From Corallincola holothuriorum (GTDB taxonomy: Bacteria; Pseudomonadota; Gammaproteobacteria; Enterobacterales; Neiellaceae), in the NCBI RefSeq assembly GCF_003336225.1, contig NZ_QPID01000010.1, positions 1 to 64,000 of the forward strand: DNA of 64,000 nt, written 5' to 3'. A program made the translations under genes and the position numbers. This document shows, piece after piece, positions 1-9,292 of the stretch; the first letter of the stretch is position 1, and each line of letters starts with the position of its first letter. The notes beneath the pieces were generated by a model. That model worked only from the letters and a program-made list of their open reading frames with translations. It made no database searches and had not been told where the DNA came from.

Positions 1-155
1 GTCGCTTACGTTTCGTTGAATAATCTTTGATTACTTCAACACCCGTGAGCGCCCACACAGATTGTCTGACCAAATTGTTAAAGAACGATGCTGTTGCATC
101 TCGCCAAACCTTAGCTTGGCTGCCCGGCCAACTCATTCGTTGTCCGCGGCAAGGG
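1..155 (-). promoter_or_regulatory. rRNA operon leader with boxA antiterminator
   Basis: Read on the minus strand, this is the transcribed leader of an rrn operon whose 16S gene lies just left of the window. Positions 86-76 read GTTCTTTAACA, a boxA antitermination element, followed by text very close to the E. coli rrn leader (CAATCTGTGTGGGCGCTC, about 66-49). BoxA recruits the NusB/S10 antitermination complex. An rrn operon next to yrdA matches the E. coli rrnD-yrdA neighbourhood. The 16S gene itself is not in view. Confidence 0.85.
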
Positions 156-161
156 CTGCGC

Positions 162-189
162 ATTCTACGCTTCTCTGCCCCGCTGTCAA
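162..189 (-). promoter_or_regulatory. rrn promoter P2
   Basis: On the minus strand: -35 TTGACA (189-184), a 16-bp spacer, -10 TAGAAT (167-162), then a GC-rich discriminator beginning GCGC. The 16-bp spacer and GC-rich discriminator are typical of stringently controlled rRNA promoters. It lies between P1 and boxA, so it is the promoter nearer the gene. Confidence 0.8.
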
Positions 190-288
190 CCCAGTAAAAA
201 CATCTTTTTTACTAAGTGACCAGAAGAAAGATAAAAACTTAAACCGTTCGTTTCTTCCCGCTGCCTCGCCCTGAGCGAGTGAGGCGGC

Positions 289-316
289 ATTATAGGGAGA
301 TTAATCCTGCCGTCAA
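289..316 (-). promoter_or_regulatory. rrn promoter P1 with AT-rich UP element
   Basis: On the minus strand: -35 TTGACG (316-311), a 16-bp spacer, -10 TATAAT (294-289) and a GCCGCC discriminator. Immediately upstream (about 317-350) is an A/T-tract-rich stretch suited to an UP element bound by the RNA polymerase alpha subunit. It is the outer of two tandem rRNA promoters and fires away from yrdA. Confidence 0.82.
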
Positions 317-375
317 CGCTTTTTATGAAAGATTTTAGATATATTTAAAAACGCTCAATCCTTGTCCTATATGGG

Positions 376-404
376 TTGACCACAAGTTGGCTGCTTATTA
401 TACG
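376..404 (+). promoter_or_regulatory. candidate yrdA promoter
   Basis: TTGACC (376-381), a 17-bp spacer and TATACG (399-404) form a sigma70-like promoter reading toward yrdA. The predicted start near 411 would place an inverted repeat (412-434) at the very 5' end of the transcript. This is pattern matching only. Confidence 0.5.
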
Positions 405-411
405 AGTTGAT

Positions 412-434
412 CTGCATAGTCACTATCTATGCAG
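412..434. repeat. inverted repeat in yrdA leader
   Basis: Perfect 8-bp inverted repeat CTGCATAG / CTATGCAG with a 7-nt loop, between the candidate promoter and yrdA. No T-tract follows, so it is not a typical terminator. It may be an operator or a 5' hairpin that stabilises the transcript. Confidence 0.5.
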
Positions 435-517
435 GTTAAGTGCGTAGTTTCCGGCTTATTCGCCTCCTTTATGCAGATCGGTCATACTCTCAGGGCTCTC
501 ATTGTTAGGATCGCAAT

Positions 518-1063
518 ATGTTAAGACCTTATAAGGAAGAATTGCCCCATTTATCCGCCACGGCTTATGTTGATGAACACGCAGTGGTGATTGGTGCTGT
601 CAGTTTGGCGAAAGATGTCAGTGTCTGGCCTATGGTCGTGATACGCGGCGATGTGAATCGAATAGAGATCGGGGCTCGCAGTAACATTCAGGATGGCAGT
701 ATTGTCCACGTTACCCGTGTAAGTAGTGAAAACCCGCAAGGCTACCCGACGCTGATAGGTGAAGATGTCACCATTGGCCATCAGGTCATGCTTCATGGTT
801 GCGTTATCGGTGATCGGGTTTTGGTGGGAATGAGTGCGGTGGTTATGGACAATGTCACTGTAGAAGATGATGTCATCATCGCTGCAGGTAGCGTAGTCCC
901 CCCTAATAAGACTTTAACATCGGGTTACCTATATAAAGGTAACCCTGCAAAACAGGCACGACCATTAAGTGAAGCGGAGTTAAGTTTTCTAAAGCGGTCA
1001 GCAAATAACTATGTTGTGCTTAAAGATGAATATATAGAAATGGTTCGCCAAGAAGCAACTTAG
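518..1063 (+). CDS. yrdA: gamma-carbonic anhydrase-like hexapeptide-repeat protein YrdA
   Basis: 181 residues forming the left-handed beta-helix of the gamma-carbonic anhydrase/PaaY/YrdA family. Hexapeptide repeats span about residues 15-135. The three zinc-ligand histidines appear as H64, H88 and H93, with the same H-x4-H spacing as the archaeal enzyme Cam. It is probably a cytoplasmic metal-binding trimer; carbonic anhydrase activity of YrdA proteins is not firmly established. The start has an AGGA ribosome site 8 nt upstream. Its position beside an rrn operon and aroE matches E. coli rrnD-yrdA-aroE. Function is assigned by family only. Confidence 0.9.
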   Translation: MLRPYKEELPHLSATAYVDEHAVVIGAVSLAKDVSVWPMVVIRGDVNRIEIGARSNIQDGSIVHVTRVSSENPQGYPTLIGEDVTIGHQVMLHGCVIGDRVLVGMSAVVMDNVTVEDDVIIAAGSVVPPNKTLTSGYLYKGNPAKQARPLSEAELSFLKRSANNYVVLKDEYIEMVRQEAT

Positions 1064-1134
1064 GTGGGCAGGCGATCTGCGCCTCTATATAGAAGATGTT
1101 GAGGCGCTTTATCTTGTAGTCGTAAGTTGAGCAG

Positions 1135-1959
1135 CTATCGCCGCCCCAGATTACGCCGCATTTCCGCCAATACAGACTTGGTGCCCGGCTTAATGCCACG
1201 CCAGATAGCAAATGATTCCGCAGCCTGTGCTACCAACATGCCTAAACCATCCAGTACATAACGGCTCCCCTGCGCTTTCGCCCAAGCAACAAAAGCAGTG
1301 TCTTCTTCGCTATACGCCATATCGTAGCAAACAGTATCAGTGGCAATAAGCTGTTCCGATATCGGCGGTACATCACCACTTAAACTCGCTGACGTGGAGT
1401 TGATGATGAGATCAAACGGCGTATCGCCAAGTTCGGCAAAACCAGATGCACTGACGGGCCCAAACTCAGCAGCCAGTGACGCTAACGCCTGCGCTTTCGC
1501 TTCGGTACGATTTGCAATCCTCAATTCTGCGGGCTTTTGTTCAAGCAGGGGTAACAACGCTCCTCGAGCTGCACCACCTGCACCTAAGAGCAATATCCGC
1601 TTGTCAGCTAATGAGATGCCATGTAGCAGCAGGTCTTGCACCAAGCCTTCGCCGTCGGTGTTATCACCAATAACACCACCATCATCAAGACGCTTGAGGG
1701 TATTAACTGCGCCAGCGATTTTCGCTCTCGGCGTTAATTGCGTCGCATAAACGTAAGCTTGCTCTTTAAATGGCACCGTCACGTTACAACCTTTGCCACC
1801 TTGGCTGAAAAACGCCTGCACCGCTGACTCGAAACCATCGACAGGTGCCAGTATCGCTTGATAGCTGATATCCTGCGCCGTTTGGCGGGCAAAGAAGGTG
1901 TGGATCATTGGCGACTTGCTGTGGCCAATGGGATTACCAAACACTGCGTACTGGTCCAT
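1135..1959 (-). CDS. aroE: shikimate dehydrogenase
   Basis: Reduces 3-dehydroshikimate to shikimate with NADPH in the aromatic amino acid pathway. 274 residues, close to the 272 of E. coli. The N-terminal motif [14 protein letters not shown] binds substrate; the catalytic pair is K65 (NVTVPFKE) and D102 (NTDGEG); the NADP-binding loop GAGGAARG is at about 126-133. The frame stays open to 2019, but the conserved family N-terminus begins at the ATG at 1959, so that start is chosen; the longer form would overlap the divergent globin gene. The globin gene starts 28 bp away on the other strand, so the two promoters must overlap. Confidence 0.95.
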   Translation of the reverse strand: MDQYAVFGNPIGHSKSPMIHTFFARQTAQDISYQAILAPVDGFESAVQAFFSQGGKGCNVTVPFKEQAYVYATQLTPRAKIAGAVNTLKRLDDGGVIGDNTDGEGLVQDLLLHGISLADKRILLLGAGGAARGALLPLLEQKPAELRIANRTEAKAQALASLAAEFGPVSASGFAELGDTPFDLIINSTSASLSGDVPPISEQLIATDTVCYDMAYSEEDTAFVAWAKAQGSRYVLDGLGMLVAQAAESFAIWRGIKPGTKSVLAEMRRNLGRR

Positions 1960-1987
1960 AGGAAAATTCTTATTCGGAAGCAATGAG

Positions 1988-2434
1988 ATGATTAGAAAGC
2001 TTTTTCGCATTGGAGACAAGTCATCATCAACACGGACTCATCCCACGCCGGAGCAATCGCCTTACCAGCTGATGGGCGGTGAAATTGCCGTAAAGCGACT
2101 AGCTAACCGCTTCTACGACATCATGGAAACCGCACCAGAAGCTGCGGAATTACTGGCCATTCATCCGATGCCACTGGATAGCATCCGTGAACGTTTCTTT
2201 GAGTTTCTCAGTGGCTGGCTCGGTGGGCCAGGTCTATTCGAAGAGAAATATGGCCACCCGCGGCTACGTGCACGCCACCTGCCCTTCAAAATCGATAAGC
2301 AGATGCGAGACCAGTGGATGTTCTGCATGGGCAAAGCGCTGGACACAGAGATTGATACGCCCCTATTACGCGAGCAATTACGCCTATCGTTCGCCAGTCT
2401 GGCTGATCATATGCGAAATCAGCCAGAGGTTTGA
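1988..2434 (+). CDS. group II truncated hemoglobin (YjbI-like)
   Basis: 148-residue heme protein of the truncated hemoglobin family, group II. The 2-on-2 globin core starts after YQLMGGE, with [10 protein letters not shown] as the B helix, a [19 protein letters not shown] stretch containing the family PGxF turn and the proximal His region, and the conserved Trp in RDQWMFCM (G8). Such globins bind O2 and NO and are thought to handle oxygen or nitrosative stress. The frame is open from 1898, but the extra 30 residues are unlike the family and run antisense to aroE, so the ATG at 1988 is preferred. Its last 16 bp overlap the 3' end of hdfR on the other strand. Confidence 0.85.
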   Translation: MIRKLFRIGDKSSSTRTHPTPEQSPYQLMGGEIAVKRLANRFYDIMETAPEAAELLAIHPMPLDSIRERFFEFLSGWLGGPGLFEEKYGHPRLRARHLPFKIDKQMRDQWMFCMGKALDTEIDTPLLREQLRLSFASLADHMRNQPEV

Positions 2435-3267
2435 TCCAGTAGAGCCACGACCTGCTGCAATGCTTCCAACTGCTGATTTTGACAATGATAAACACCGTGT
2501 ACACGCCGCGTGATGACCGGGGCGTCTACAACAGCAAAGAGTTCTTTCTGTTGCAGATAACTTTCCACCATCAGCTTTGGCAGGTAAACAGCGCCACCAG
2601 ACTGCAACATAAACTCTAAGGCGATCCTTGCTGACGGCGTATGCAATATGGCCGCGCCAGCACGGGGAAGCTCCTGTGCGTGACGAATACTAAACGCCGT
2701 GCCCCAATCCACCCGCAGATATCGACTGGACAAGGCCTCATCTAGCCCCTGCCCCTCGATGCTGCTCACCATAATTAAATCAAGATCAAACAAGGAGTGT
2801 TGCACTGTCTCTTCATTGGCTGGGGGATCAAACATCATGAGTAGGTCGATAGTTCGGGCCTGCAGTAACTTCATGCCCTGTGCCGGCGCACAGATCTCAG
2901 CCCGCAACCCCACCCCCGGCATACTGATACCAATGTTCGCCAACGAGGTTTGTAAACTAGCATCCCAAATATTGGCTGGCGCAGCGATAGCCAGTTGCGA
3001 CATCTGACGACTATCTAAAGCGACCTCCTGCTGTGCCCGTTTCCATGCCAACAACATGGCATCCGCATGTCCAACTAAGCGTTCACCGGCCCCGGTGAGT
3101 TGAATATTATTCCGATGGCGGGTGAACAGTGTTGCCCCCATTAACGTCTCTAACTGTCTGATCCGAAAGCTCACGGCAGAAGGTGTAAGAAAAAGATTCT
3201 CCGCTGCCTGACCAAAATGGCGCGTACGCTGCACCTCCAAAAATGTTTTTAGCAACTCGGTATCCAA
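2419..3267 (-). CDS. hdfR: LysR-family transcriptional regulator HdfR
   Basis: 282 residues. The N-terminal LysR winged helix-turn-helix (about residues 1-60: MDTELLKTFLEVQRTRHFG, then TPSAVSFRIRQLE) is nearly the same as E. coli HdfR; the C-terminal effector-binding domain is more divergent. In E. coli HdfR represses flhDC and activates gltBD. It is divergent from maoP, the same pairing as E. coli hdfR-yifE, which supports the name. LysR proteins usually regulate the divergent neighbour; a palindrome in the intergenic DNA (3367-3383) could be its box. Confidence 0.88.
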   Translation of the reverse strand: MDTELLKTFLEVQRTRHFGQAAENLFLTPSAVSFRIRQLETLMGATLFTRHRNNIQLTGAGERLVGHADAMLLAWKRAQQEVALDSRQMSQLAIAAPANIWDASLQTSLANIGISMPGVGLRAEICAPAQGMKLLQARTIDLLMMFDPPANEETVQHSLFDLDLIMVSSIEGQGLDEALSSRYLRVDWGTAFSIRHAQELPRAGAAILHTPSARIALEFMLQSGGAVYLPKLMVESYLQQKELFAVVDAPVITRRVHGVYHCQNQQLEALQQVVALLDQTSG

Positions 3268-3366
3268 CGTTATCTCCGAAATTTTTTCACGTGGCGTTAA
3301 AATTTTTTTGTTTTACGACCCAAAGGTCTATTGCTATTACTTCGCAAAACCAGATTCGTTCACCCG

Positions 3367-3383
3367 CTTGGTGAAACACCAAG
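3367..3383. promoter_or_regulatory. 17-bp palindrome between hdfR and maoP
   Basis: CTTGGTGAAACACCAAG: perfect 7-bp arms around AAA. It contains a T-N11-A core as in LysR-type operators. It lies 38 bp before maoP. E. coli carries a 17-nt maoS site near maoP, but I cannot recall its sequence and claim no match. Confidence 0.5.
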
Positions 3384-3420
3384 TGACTTAGGGCAAGAAA
3401 ACCAACTGAGTTGAAATAAG

Positions 3421-3804
3421 ATGGCGACTAACAGTTTTGTAGCAGAGAAGCGCTTTTTTGACGACAAAAATTATCCACGAGGGTTCAGCCGTAGTGGCGA
3501 CTTCACCAAGCAGGAAGCGGCCCTACTAGAGAGTCAGGGGCGCACGTATCAAGCTTTATATGAAGGCACCCGCGCTCCCGCTACGGCAGAGGAGCAAGCT
3601 TTTGTCGATACATTCCAAACCGAGCAAACAGCCACCACTCTGGAAACCAAGATCTGGGAGAAGTACCTAAAACGCACGCAAAAGCGCCGTGTGTTTACAC
3701 TGTTCGGCTCTTCCAAACAGAGCTCCGATGAAAGTGATGACGATAGTCCCAACGATGATATTGACGTTGATGACTTAGACGATGCGGTTGGGGCAAAAGA
3801 TTGA
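3421..3804 (+). CDS. maoP: DUF413 family protein MaoP (macrodomain Ori protein)
   Basis: 127 residues, small DUF413 protein related to E. coli YifE/MaoP. Family signature residues are seen in FDDKNYPRGFSRSGDFT and in LETKIWEKYLKR. MaoP with its site maoS limits DNA mobility in the Ori macrodomain of E. coli; here the gene is about 46 kb from oriC, so an Ori-proximal role is plausible. The protein is longer than the roughly 112-residue E. coli form because of an Asp/Ser-rich acidic tail (about residues 99-127) that may be flexible. Divergent from hdfR as in E. coli. Confidence 0.88.
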   Translation: MATNSFVAEKRFFDDKNYPRGFSRSGDFTKQEAALLESQGRTYQALYEGTRAPATAEEQAFVDTFQTEQTATTLETKIWEKYLKRTQKRRVFTLFGSSKQSSDESDDDSPNDDIDVDDLDDAVGAKD

Positions 3805-3810
3805 ATGAAA

Positions 3811-3836
3811 AAAGGCAACGGTTCGTTGCCTTTTTA
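3811..3836. terminator. bidirectional terminator between maoP and hemF
   Basis: Perfect 10-bp stem AAAGGCAACG / CGTTGCCTTT with a 3-nt loop, followed by T5 on the plus strand and preceded by an A-run that serves the minus strand. It sits between the convergent ends of maoP and hemF. Confidence 0.88.
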
Positions 3837-3842
3837 CTGTTA

Positions 3843-4781
<939 letters not shown>

Positions 4782-4784
4782 CTA

Positions 4785-5336
4785 TCAGCTAGAACGTAGG
4801 ATCTGTCCTGTAAGACCATTACGGATCTCGGAGGGCGCAGCATTGCCGCCAACCGCTTCATCAATAACCACAGCCACATCCAGCAACACCTCCGGTGCCA
4901 AAGCTGATGCAGTTCGAGCAGGTTCTTGGCCAGCCAGGTTGGCACTGGTAGAAACAATCGCCCCGCCAAATTCGACACATAAAGCGGTCACCACTGGATG
5001 CGCCGACACTCGTACCGCCACACTATCAAATAGCCCAGAAACCAATGCCGGACAAGTTGATGATTTTGGCAAAGTCCAGGTAACAGGGCCTGGCCAACAG
5101 GCAAACACCTCCGCACGACGCTCAGGGGTAAGTGCCGTATCATCAATATATGGCAGGAGCTGGCTGTAGTCGGCGGCAATAAGGATCAAACCTTTTTCCG
5201 CTGGTCGCTGCTTTAACGCTAACAACTTTGTTAGCGCTTGTTCATTGTTAGGATCACAACCCAAGCCAAACACAGCCTCAGTTGGATAGGCGATAAGCTC
5301 ACCTTGCTTTAACGCTTCGACGGCATCAACAAACAT
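4785..5336 (-). CDS. tsaC: L-threonylcarbamoyladenylate synthase TsaC
   Basis: 183-residue YrdC/Sua5-fold enzyme that makes threonylcarbamoyl-AMP from Thr, bicarbonate and ATP for tRNA t6A37. YrdC signatures include AYPTEAVFGLGCDP at the N-terminus, the KQRPAEKGLILI nucleotide-binding stretch, and IVSTSANLAGQEPART. It matches the short TsaC form rather than the longer Sua5 form, which has an extra C-terminal domain. In E. coli tsaC is next to aroE; here trHb, hdfR, maoP and hemF lie between. Confidence 0.95.
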   Translation of the reverse strand: MFVDAVEALKQGELIAYPTEAVFGLGCDPNNEQALTKLLALKQRPAEKGLILIAADYSQLLPYIDDTALTPERRAEVFACWPGPVTWTLPKSSTCPALVSGLFDSVAVRVSAHPVVTALCVEFGGAIVSTSANLAGQEPARTASALAPEVLLDVAVVIDEAVGGNAAPSEIRNGLTGQILRSS

Positions 5337-5442
5337 CTATTAAGGTATCATCTTACGGCGATTAAACACTGGCGTCGTTTATAGCACAGCACACAGCAAA
5401 GAGGCCAACCGCGGCAGGTAGAGAGCATTCTCGATGACTCAA

Positions 5443-5471
5443 TTCAACTTGTTGACGGAAACGGCTATAAT
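5443..5471 (+). promoter_or_regulatory. candidate purE promoter
   Basis: TTCAAC (5443-5448), a 17-bp spacer and a consensus TATAAT (5466-5471) upstream of purEK. A TTGACG at 5452 is too close to that -10 to be its partner. I did not recognise a convincing PurR box. Confidence 0.55.
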
Positions 5472-5515
5472 TCGGCTTCTTATAGCGCTCTGACAGTCAA
5501 ACAGCAGGAGAGGCA

Positions 5516-6001
5516 ATGCAAGTAGGTATTATTATGGGGTCCAAATCAGATTGGCCCACCATGAAGCACGCAGCAGATATGCTGGATCATTTTGGCATTC
5601 AATATGAAACCAAAGTGGTCTCAGCCCATCGCACGCCTCACCTACTGGCTGAGTATGCAGGATCGGCACAAGCCAGAGGATTGAAAGTGATCATCGGTGG
5701 TGCAGGCGGTGCAGCTCACCTGCCAGGGATGACAGCGGCCTTCACCAGTCTGCCCGTTCTGGGTGTGCCAGTGCAATCGCGCATGCTAAAAGGTATCGAC
5801 TCACTGCTCTCTATTGTGCAGATGCCCAAAGGGGTCGCGGTTGGCACCTTAGCCATAGGTGATGCCGGCGCAGCAAATGCAGGCCTTTTGGCAGCACAGA
5901 TCATTGGCGCATTTGATCCCGCAATCATGGCAAAAGTGGATGAGTTCCGCCAAAGCCAAACCGATACTGTTCTTAGCCAACCGGATCCTTCCCAGGAGTA
6001 A
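5516..6001 (+). CDS. purE: N5-carboxyaminoimidazole ribonucleotide mutase
   Basis: Interconverts N5-CAIR and CAIR in de novo purine synthesis. 161 residues of the class I PurE fold: GSKSDWPTM near the N-terminus binds the substrate phosphate, SAHRTP carries the catalytic His, and [12 protein letters not shown] is the glycine-rich loop. The GGAGAGG ribosome site precedes the ATG. purK begins 3 nt after the stop, and its AGGAG site lies inside the end of purE, which indicates translational coupling. Confidence 0.97.
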   Translation: MQVGIIMGSKSDWPTMKHAADMLDHFGIQYETKVVSAHRTPHLLAEYAGSAQARGLKVIIGGAGGAAHLPGMTAAFTSLPVLGVPVQSRMLKGIDSLLSIVQMPKGVAVGTLAIGDAGAANAGLLAAQIIGAFDPAIMAKVDEFRQSQTDTVLSQPDPSQE

Positions 6002-6003
6002 GC

Positions 6004-7140
6004 ATGCAGGTACTGGTATTGGGTGCGGGCCAGTTGGCTCGCATGATGTCCCTCGCTGGCGCACCGTTAGGCTTGAAGGTAAAAGCGTACGATGTACGCA
6101 GCCATACAGTGGTTCACCCATTGACGCTGGAGAATTATCAGCAGGATCTGGCCGCCGGCTTGATCGACTGCGACGTGGTCACTGCGGAGTTCGAACATAT
6201 TCCGCAAGATATCCTCAGTCAATGCCAAGCCAGTGGCAAATTCCGGCCTGGCGCGGAAGCGATCCGCATAGGAGGTGACCGTCGCTTGGAGAAGCAACTT
6301 CTCGATAGTGCTGATGTCCCCAATGCCAAATATCAGGTTGTCAGCACAGAGGCTGACCTGCATCAAGCGATTGCCTCTATCGGTCTACCACTGGTACTGA
6401 AAAGCGCCCTAGAAGGTTATGACGGCAAAGGTCAGTGGCGACTAAAAACCACAGCGGACGCCGCTCAGGTATGGGCTGAAGTCTCGTCTTTTCTCCAAGA
6501 AAGCAGTGCTAATCAGGCGATAGTCGCCGAAGCGTGGATCCCATTTGACCGCGAAGTATCAGTCATTGGTGCGCGCGGCAAAGATGGTTCGGTGAAGGTC
6601 TACCCTCTTACCCAAAATCATCATGAGAATGGCATCTTGAGCCTGTCTGTTGCCCTTACCGACACAGAGCAATTGCAGCAGCAAGCCACCCATGCATTTG
6701 AGAAGCTTACGAAGACACTGGATTACGTTGGTGTGCTGGCGATAGAGTTTTTTGATGTTGACGGCAAGTTGCTGGTCAACGAAATAGCACCCAGAGTGCA
6801 TAATTCAGGACATTGGACCCAGCAAGGCGCTGATGTATGCCAGTTTGAAAACCATTTGCGCGCAGTCTGCGGCTTAGCCATTGGCAACACTCAATTAGTA
6901 TCAGCGGCAGCCATGGTCAACGTGATCGGTACAGATAATATCCCCAACAGCATCCATCAGCTCGATGGGGTCCACCTGCACTGGTATGACAAAGATAAGC
7001 GTGCCGGACGCAAAATGGGTCACATCAATGTCTGCGCTGAAGATAAAGCTGAGTTGAAAAAGCGTTTAGCGGCACTGCTCAAGCAGCTTGATGAAGCAGA
7101 CTTCCCCGGTTTGCACCAAGCGGCACAAGCGCTACTGTAG
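6004..7140 (+). CDS. purK: N5-carboxyaminoimidazole ribonucleotide synthase
   Basis: ATP-grasp enzyme that makes N5-CAIR from AIR, bicarbonate and ATP, feeding PurE. 378 residues (E. coli 355). The N-terminal LGAGQLARMMSLAGAPLG is the family signature, GYDGKGQW is the ATP-grasp glycine loop, and NEIAPRVHNSGHWT holds metal and phosphate ligands near residue 265. Second gene of the purEK operon. It ends 3 bp before the convergent zinc-finger gene with no obvious terminator between them. Confidence 0.97.
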   Translation: MQVLVLGAGQLARMMSLAGAPLGLKVKAYDVRSHTVVHPLTLENYQQDLAAGLIDCDVVTAEFEHIPQDILSQCQASGKFRPGAEAIRIGGDRRLEKQLLDSADVPNAKYQVVSTEADLHQAIASIGLPLVLKSALEGYDGKGQWRLKTTADAAQVWAEVSSFLQESSANQAIVAEAWIPFDREVSVIGARGKDGSVKVYPLTQNHHENGILSLSVALTDTEQLQQQATHAFEKLTKTLDYVGVLAIEFFDVDGKLLVNEIAPRVHNSGHWTQQGADVCQFENHLRAVCGLAIGNTQLVSAAAMVNVIGTDNIPNSIHQLDGVHLHWYDKDKRAGRKMGHINVCAEDKAELKKRLAALLKQLDEADFPGLHQAAQALL

Positions 7141-7143
7141 ATA

Positions 7144-7707
7144 TCAATCGGGGCGGGTCTGCTTTTTTCCGCACCGCTTATTCGCACACTGAAGCTGGTC
7201 ACCGGAGGCCAGCTTTCTTTCCAGCAACAAACCAAAACCACAAAATTCACAGTTGCCCAAATGAGGTGGATGATTCACCGCGAACTGGCACTTAGGATAA
7301 GCATTGCAAGCATAGAATGTTTTGCCATAGCGATTGGTTCGCTGAGTCAGCTCGCCAGATTGGCATTTAGGGCACTTAAAACCGGTATCATCAGAGGTTT
7401 CTAACTGAGTGTGATAGTGGCATTCAGGGTAACCGGTACAGCCGATAAAAAATCCATAACGCCCCTGTTTCAGCGCCAATGGTTTCTCGCAATCGGGACA
7501 CGGCAACTCCAATTCGCGCTCAATACGATGCTCTTGCGCATGGGTAGGACGGCTGAAGTGACACTCAGGGTAATTGCTACAACCCCAAAAAGGTCCGGAA
7601 CCACTGCCCCGTAAAACCAAAGAAGCCCCGCATTCGGGGCACTTTTCCTGAGATTTTTCGATAGCGCGCTGCGACGCATCGAACAGCGTCGAATCAATTT
7701 TCACCAT
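7144..7707 (-). CDS. topoisomerase-type C4 zinc-finger protein (YrdD-like)
   Basis: 187 residues holding four zinc-ribbon units related to the C-terminal zinc fingers of topoisomerase I. The cysteine pairs are CPECG/YPEC, CPDCE/YPEC, CPKCQ/YPKC and CEFCG with a final RCGKK. No catalytic topoisomerase domain is present, so it is a stand-alone nucleic acid-binding protein of unknown role, as E. coli YrdD. Lies in the conserved order yrdD-smg-dprA, 18 bp after smg, probably one operon. Confidence 0.88.
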   Translation of the reverse strand: MVKIDSTLFDASQRAIEKSQEKCPECGASLVLRGSGSGPFWGCSNYPECHFSRPTHAQEHRIERELELPCPDCEKPLALKQGRYGFFIGCTGYPECHYHTQLETSDDTGFKCPKCQSGELTQRTNRYGKTFYACNAYPKCQFAVNHPPHLGNCEFCGFGLLLERKLASGDQLQCANKRCGKKQTRPD

Positions 7708-7725
7708 GACAGGCCTCGCTTTCTT

Positions 7726-8199
7726 TTAATGGAGAAAGCCTTCGTTGACCTCAAACACCAAATCTTCCATCTGAGAGTAAGCGCCTTCGCGACCTGGCAC
7801 GTTGAAAAGCACCATCAGGATCACCCATTTCAGGTCTTCCAGTTCGATACTTTCCATATCAAGTTCCATCACTCGATCAACGACCATTTCCCGCGTTTCC
7901 ATATCCAACACCTGGATATTCTCTAAAAACATCAGGAAACCGCGACATTCAGCATCAAGCTGCTGCGCTTCTTCAGCTGTATACACTCTGGTTGAGACAG
8001 CATCGCTACGCACTAAGTAGGGATGTCTGTCACTGTCTTGCAACTCGGCAAGCCCCTCTAACCAGCCTAAAGCTTTTGAAATTTCATCACGCCTAAAGCC
8101 TGCGCGGGTCAACTCTGAGGTTAATTCCTCATGATCGACCATCACCTCTACATCACTGTGGATGTAATTTTCAAAAAGGTACATGAGGATATCAAACAT
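7726..8199 (-). CDS. smg: Smg family protein (DUF494)
   Basis: 157 residues beginning [16 protein letters not shown], the conserved start of Smg/DUF494 proteins, rich in Glu and Asp throughout. Function is unknown. Its start overlaps the end of dprA by 8 bp, so translation is probably coupled. The dprA-smg pairing is widely conserved in gammaproteobacteria. Confidence 0.92.
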   Translation of the reverse strand: MFDILMYLFENYIHSDVEVMVDHEELTSELTRAGFRRDEISKALGWLEGLAELQDSDRHPYLVRSDAVSTRVYTAEEAQQLDAECRGFLMFLENIQVLDMETREMVVDRVMELDMESIELEDLKWVILMVLFNVPGREGAYSQMEDLVFEVNEGFLH

Positions 8200-9277
8200 A
8201 ATCGGTCCTCCTCACTCGCTGGTAACCACCTGGTACGACAGCTACTTCACCTTCGATCTCTAACATAGTCAGCTGCTGCATCACCGCTTCGATACTGCGG
8301 CCGCTGCGACTGACAATCAGATCTAAAGGAGTAGCCACATCTCCTACACTATCCAACAAACTGCCACTTGGCAATTTTGATTGCAGAGGTTTTTCTATCG
8401 CTATCACATGCGATGTCATCACCTCCTCTAATATATCGACCGGAGAAGTAACTAATTTAGCTCCCAACTTAATTAATTGATGACAACCTGCCGCTTCGGG
8501 GTCTGACATTGCCCCTGGAACAGCAAATACCTCCCGGCCTTGCTCCGCTGCTAACCTGGCGGTGATCAAGGAGCCGCTCTTTAATCCTGCAGCAATCACC
8601 AAGGTGCCCAAAGAGAGGCCACTGACAATACGATTACGTTTGGGAAAGTGTTGCTTTAAAGGCGGCGTGCCCGGCACAAATTCGCTAACCAACGCACCGC
8701 CTTGATCAACGATTTGGTGAGCCAAATCACGATGACCCGCGGGATAGATCCGATCAGAGCCGGTGGCCATCACCGCAATTGTCTTACCTTTGTTTTGTAA
8801 AGCAGTGCGATGAGCAGTGCCATCAACCCCACGCGCCAATCCACTGGTAATACACATGCCCGCCGCAGCGATCGGCGCAACTAACGTCCGCGTATTCTCC
8901 AAATGGTTGGGCAAGGCCGCGCGGCTACCCACCACAGCCAGCTGCGGTTGCGCAAGTAACGTCACATCACCACAAACGAAAAGTAACGGCGGCGGATCGG
9001 GTAACTCGTTGAGTAACGGTGGATAAGCGGCGCACGACCGAGAGACTATATGACATAGCTCCTGCTGAGCCCACTGCAAACAGTTGTCAATTAACCGCCA
9101 ATCAGGTGAACTCAATGCCGTTATTTGCGGCTGGGTTAAGGGGAGTTGGGCAGGAGCAATACTAAAGACTTGCTCAATGCTGTATTTAGAAAGCAATTTG
9201 GCGGCACTACGGCCGCCAAATCTTGGAAGTTGAGACAACACCAACCAACGTTCAATATTGCAACTTGGTTGGCGCAT
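8192..9277 (-). CDS. dprA: DNA-processing protein DprA
   Basis: Loads RecA onto incoming single-stranded DNA during transformation. 361 residues with the Rossmann-like SLOG domain in the middle: [53 protein letters not shown] and [19 protein letters not shown] follow in family order. A C-terminal winged-helix-like region closes the protein. Either a GTG at 9283 or the ATG at 9277 could start it; I chose the ATG. The gene follows the LysM gene by about 15 bp and overlaps smg. Presence of dprA alone does not prove competence. Confidence 0.93.
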   Translation of the reverse strand: MRQPSCNIERWLVLSQLPRFGGRSAAKLLSKYSIEQVFSIAPAQLPLTQPQITALSSPDWRLIDNCLQWAQQELCHIVSRSCAAYPPLLNELPDPPPLLFVCGDVTLLAQPQLAVVGSRAALPNHLENTRTLVAPIAAAGMCITSGLARGVDGTAHRTALQNKGKTIAVMATGSDRIYPAGHRDLAHQIVDQGGALVSEFVPGTPPLKQHFPKRNRIVSGLSLGTLVIAAGLKSGSLITARLAAEQGREVFAVPGAMSDPEAAGCHQLIKLGAKLVTSPVDILEEVMTSHVIAIEKPLQSKLPSGSLLDSVGDVATPLDLIVSRSGRSIEAVMQQLTMLEIEGEVAVVPGGYQRVRRTDYV

Positions 9278-9292
9278 ACTCACGAGCTCTCG

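Noticed and set aside
15-155. Possible tRNA in the rrn leader
   Set aside because: No cloverleaf with a T-loop GTTCRA could be formed; the sequence matches a leader with boxA.
62-274. Plus-strand open frame antisense to the rrn leader
   Set aside because: It covers the rrn promoters and boxA on the other strand and has no protein-like composition or ribosome site.
1960-2019. N-terminal extension of AroE
   Set aside because: The conserved AroE start is at 1959, and the extension overlaps the globin start on the other strand.
3288-3293. CACGTG core upstream of hdfR as a possible parS
   Set aside because: The flanks do not match the parS arms (only the central six bases are palindromic).
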